Assembly (NCBI GenBank): GCA_020445245.1
Contig: JAGRHB010000099.1
Span: 1-7,130 of the forward strand
DNA from: Gammaproteobacteria bacterium
GTDB lineage: Bacteria; Pseudomonadota; Gammaproteobacteria; Chromatiales; Sedimenticolaceae
DNA: 7,130 nucleotides
Direction: 5' to 3'
Each line of letters begins with the position of its first letter. Positions within the stretch are counted from its first letter, which is position 1. Below the pieces are notes generated by a model. It was not told the DNA's origin and made no database searches. It saw nothing but the letters and a program-made list of their open reading frames with translations. Shown one piece after another: positions 5,848-7,130 of this stretch. A program made the translations under genes and the position numbers.

Positions 5848-5862
5848 GATTTGATGCTTGAC
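5843..5862 (-). promoter_or_regulatory. Inverted repeat GTCAAG-N8-CTTGAC over the -35 box
   Basis: GTCAAG (5843-5848) and CTTGAC (5857-5862) are perfect inverted copies around an eight-base centre. The left arm contains most of the -35 element of the small gene, so a protein bound here would control that promoter. Read as minus-strand RNA, the same repeat makes a 6-bp stem followed by TTTCTCTT about 50 bases after the ATPase stop, so it could instead serve as a weak terminator for that gene. Confidence 0.4.
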
Positions 5863-5912
5863 GGATGGCGCGCGTATTGGTATGGGGAATCAGGATCCCG
5901 GTGCCGACATGC

Positions 5913-7130
<1,218 letters not shown>

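Noticed and set aside
5908..5910. ATG just downstream of the ATPase stop as a possible ccoS start
   Set aside because: The frame ends after six codons, and no single-helix CcoS-like product is found in any minus-strand frame there.

Overview
The window is GC-rich, gene-dense bacterial DNA, almost entirely coded on the minus strand. It looks like a piece of the respiratory gene set of a sulfur-oxidising proteobacterium, probably a gammaproteobacterium of the Chromatiales/Thiotrichales kind. That placement is inferred from gene content (flavocytochrome c sulfide dehydrogenase, a B-family ba3-type oxidase and a CcoI-type copper ATPase together); there is no rRNA or other marker to fix it.

Reading in the direction of transcription (right to left): the right edge holds the C-terminal half of a CcoI/FixI-like copper P-type ATPase, cut by the window end. 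It is followed by a 70-aa protein of unknown function with its own recognisable sigma70-type promoter, and then by about 390 bases without a convincing gene that contain an AT-rich patch with inverted repeats. Next comes a tightly packed run of six genes: a 50-aa single-helix oxidase subunit (IIa/CbaD-like), a CuA subunit II (CbaB-like), the catalytic B-family heme-copper oxidase subunit I (CbaA-like), a periplasmic diheme cytochrome c of the c4 type, the diheme cytochrome subunit of flavocytochrome c sulfide dehydrogenase (FccA), and its Tat-exported flavoprotein subunit (FccB). The run ends at an intrinsic terminator. A converging plus-strand gene, of which only the last 22 codons are present, ends at its own terminator at the left edge.

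The six genes can be read as one electron path: sulfide is oxidised at the flavin of FccB, electrons pass to the FccA hemes, then plausibly to the separate diheme cytochrome, then to CuA in subunit II and the heme/CuB site of subunit I, where oxygen is reduced. The copper ATPase next door would fit supply of copper to CuA/CuB, although its family normally serves cbb3 oxidases. The individual families are known. The points worth a second look are the compact arrangement of donor dehydrogenase, shuttle and terminal oxidase in one apparent operon, an altered GHP-to-LHA triad around a CuB ligand, and the unexplained small gene and inverted repeats upstream.
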